Notes under the pieces: generated by a model
The model's input: the letters and a program-made list of their open reading frames with translations, nothing else
Told to the model about the DNA's origin: nothing
The model's database searches: none
Shown: in pieces, positions 63,181 to 64,000 of the stretch
Layout: the number at the start of each line of letters is the position of its first letter
How positions within the stretch are numbered: the first letter of the stretch is position 1
Assembly (NCBI GenBank): GCA_963844325.1
Contig: CAWJNV010000001.1
Location: forward strand, 186,001 to 250,000
DNA length: 64,000 bases
Source of the DNA: CADCTQ01 sp963844325
Lineage (GTDB): Bacteria; Bacteroidota; Bacteroidia; Cytophagales; 172606-1
Direction: 5' to 3'
Made by a program: the position numbers and the translations under genes

Positions 63181-64000
63181 CTACCGCCGTACACTAAAAT
63201 ACCGTTCCGCGAACGAGAGGAAGGCCGGCCAGTTGGGACCGTTGGTGTGCCCGCCGCGGTGCTGGCGGAAGGCAACGTCGCCCGCCACCAACGCCGTTTC
63301 GATGGGCGGAAACGCGGTGGTTCCCAGGTCTTTTTTGCCCAGCAGGCGGTACACCGGGCCGGCGTGGGCAGCCCCCAGGAACATGCCTTTGGCGTCCACC
63401 CAGCCGCCTTCCACCTCCAGCGAACCACTGCCCACAAACACCGGCCGCGGGGCGCAAAGGGCTACCAGTTCGTGCGCATCCACCGGCAGGTCGTTGGGGG
63501 TGAGGGGACCGGCGTATTTGAGGAAGTTGCCGGCCATCCAGTGGTATTCGGCGGGGGAAGCCACGTTTTCCACCTGTTCGCCGTAGCGGCGGCGGTGCAG
63601 TTTGGCCCCACCTGCGCCCGAGGAACCTACAAAGGCAATTGCAAAACGCGGATCGTACGCCATCGTGACCAGGGCCGCTTTGCCGTAGCGGGAGAGCCCT
63701 TCAATGCCGACGCGTCTGGCGTCCACGGCGGGGTCCGTTTCCAGGTAATCCAGGGCCCGGCTGGCGCCCCAGGCCCAGGCCCGCAGCGCCCCCCAGTCGT
63801 CGGGCTTCCGCGGCTGGCCTTTGTTGACCAACCCGATGATGCCCCGGGTGAGGCTGTCGCCCTTGTCGGCCTGCACGCTGGTCGGGATCAGCACGGCGTA
63901 GCCCCAGCCCCGGGCCAGGATTTGCTCTTTCCACGAAGGTCCGGGCGGACCCGGGGCCGCCGGAGGGCGGAAACCGGGCGGAAACACGAAACCAAACTCC
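63181..64000 (-). CDS. CE15-like glucuronoyl esterase, partial (5' end outside window)
   Basis: The frame is open to the right edge of the window, so the N-terminus is missing; 273 codons are visible, ending AERYFSVRR. It has the alpha/beta-hydrolase nucleophile elbow GIEGLSRYGKAALV, matching GxSRxGK of CE15 glucuronoyl esterases, with Leu in place of the usual Cys. A further His (RQHRGGHTN) near the end completes the triad, and CAPRPVFVGSGSLEVEGGWVDAKG is typical. CE15 enzymes cleave ester links between glucuronoxylan and lignin alcohols. With the adjacent GH43 enzyme it suggests hemicellulose use. Confidence 0.85.
   Translation of the reverse strand, partial: EFGFVFPPGFRPPAAPGPPGPSWKEQILARGWGYAVLIPTSVQADKGDSLTRGIIGLVNKGQPRKPDDWGALRAWAWGASRALDYLETDPAVDARRVGIEGLSRYGKAALVTMAYDPRFAIAFVGSSGAGGAKLHRRRYGEQVENVASPAEYHWMAGNFLKYAGPLTPNDLPVDAHELVALCAPRPVFVGSGSLEVEGGWVDAKGMFLGAAHAGPVYRLLGKKDLGTTAFPPIETALVAGDVAFRQHRGGHTNGPNWPAFLSFAERYFSVRR

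Overview
The window reads as chromosomal DNA of a GC-rich member of the Bacteroidota, probably Cytophagales-like. The markers are a SusC/SusD pair, a hybrid two-component regulator with Reg_prop repeats, Por-type (type IX secretion) C-terminal domains on three secreted enzymes and one gene remnant, lipoproteins with short lipobox signals, an OmpA protein with thrombospondin-3 repeats, and A-rich rather than Shine-Dalgarno translation starts. The genus cannot be fixed from this sequence. I saw no tRNA, rRNA, CRISPR array or transposase gene.

Layout. 1-1.75 kb: two membrane-protein genes, the first cut by the window edge. 1.9-5.95 kb: a visibly AT-richer block of eight small, mostly membrane-bound orphan proteins on one strand, with hairpin-forming spacers that resemble each other and recall integron cassette arrays. 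6-16 kb: an orphan gene, a trehalose synthase-maltokinase fusion, an OmpA/TSP3 protein, an aquaporin-like channel, gene fragments and an AraC regulator. 16-18.5 kb: a vanadium-haloperoxidase-like lipoprotein divergent from a redoxin-fold protein that has lost its cysteines.

18.6-30.4 kb, all minus strand: SusC, SusD, two paralogous DoxX-like membrane proteins, a c-type cytochrome, a Tat-exported sulfite-oxidase-like molybdoenzyme and a YeiH-type sulfate/sulfite exporter. Read together they suggest outer-membrane uptake of a sulfur-containing compound, periplasmic oxidation of sulfite or a related sulfur species with electrons passed to a cytochrome and quinones, and handling of the inorganic sulfur anion. 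31.3-35.3 kb: an amino-acid permease and a TonB-dependent receptor. 36.4-51.5 kb: a nitrilase, then a beta-glucan/chitin section with a hybrid two-component regulator, a GH64-like and a GH16 enzyme (both with CBM6 and Por domains), a large double-GH18 chitinase, and the remnant of a ricin-lectin/Por protein. 52.6-64 kb: a YdjM-like membrane protein overlapping cardiolipin synthase, DoxX, a P-type ATPase, two orphans, a four-helix-bundle sensor-like protein, a GH43 enzyme and a partial CE15-type esterase.

The most unusual property is in the gaps. Many intergenic regions hold imperfect or perfect inverted repeats, and several have arms that are themselves short tandem repeats (units such as ATGGYTGW, GAAGTGA/GAAGCGAG, GTCGCATCGCGGGAAAG, AAAACCCTAT). 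One is a perfect 144-bp inverted repeat, one a mosaic palindrome of about 850 bp, and one 146-bp element occurs twice in opposite orientation. These look like families of non-autonomous mobile or structural elements.
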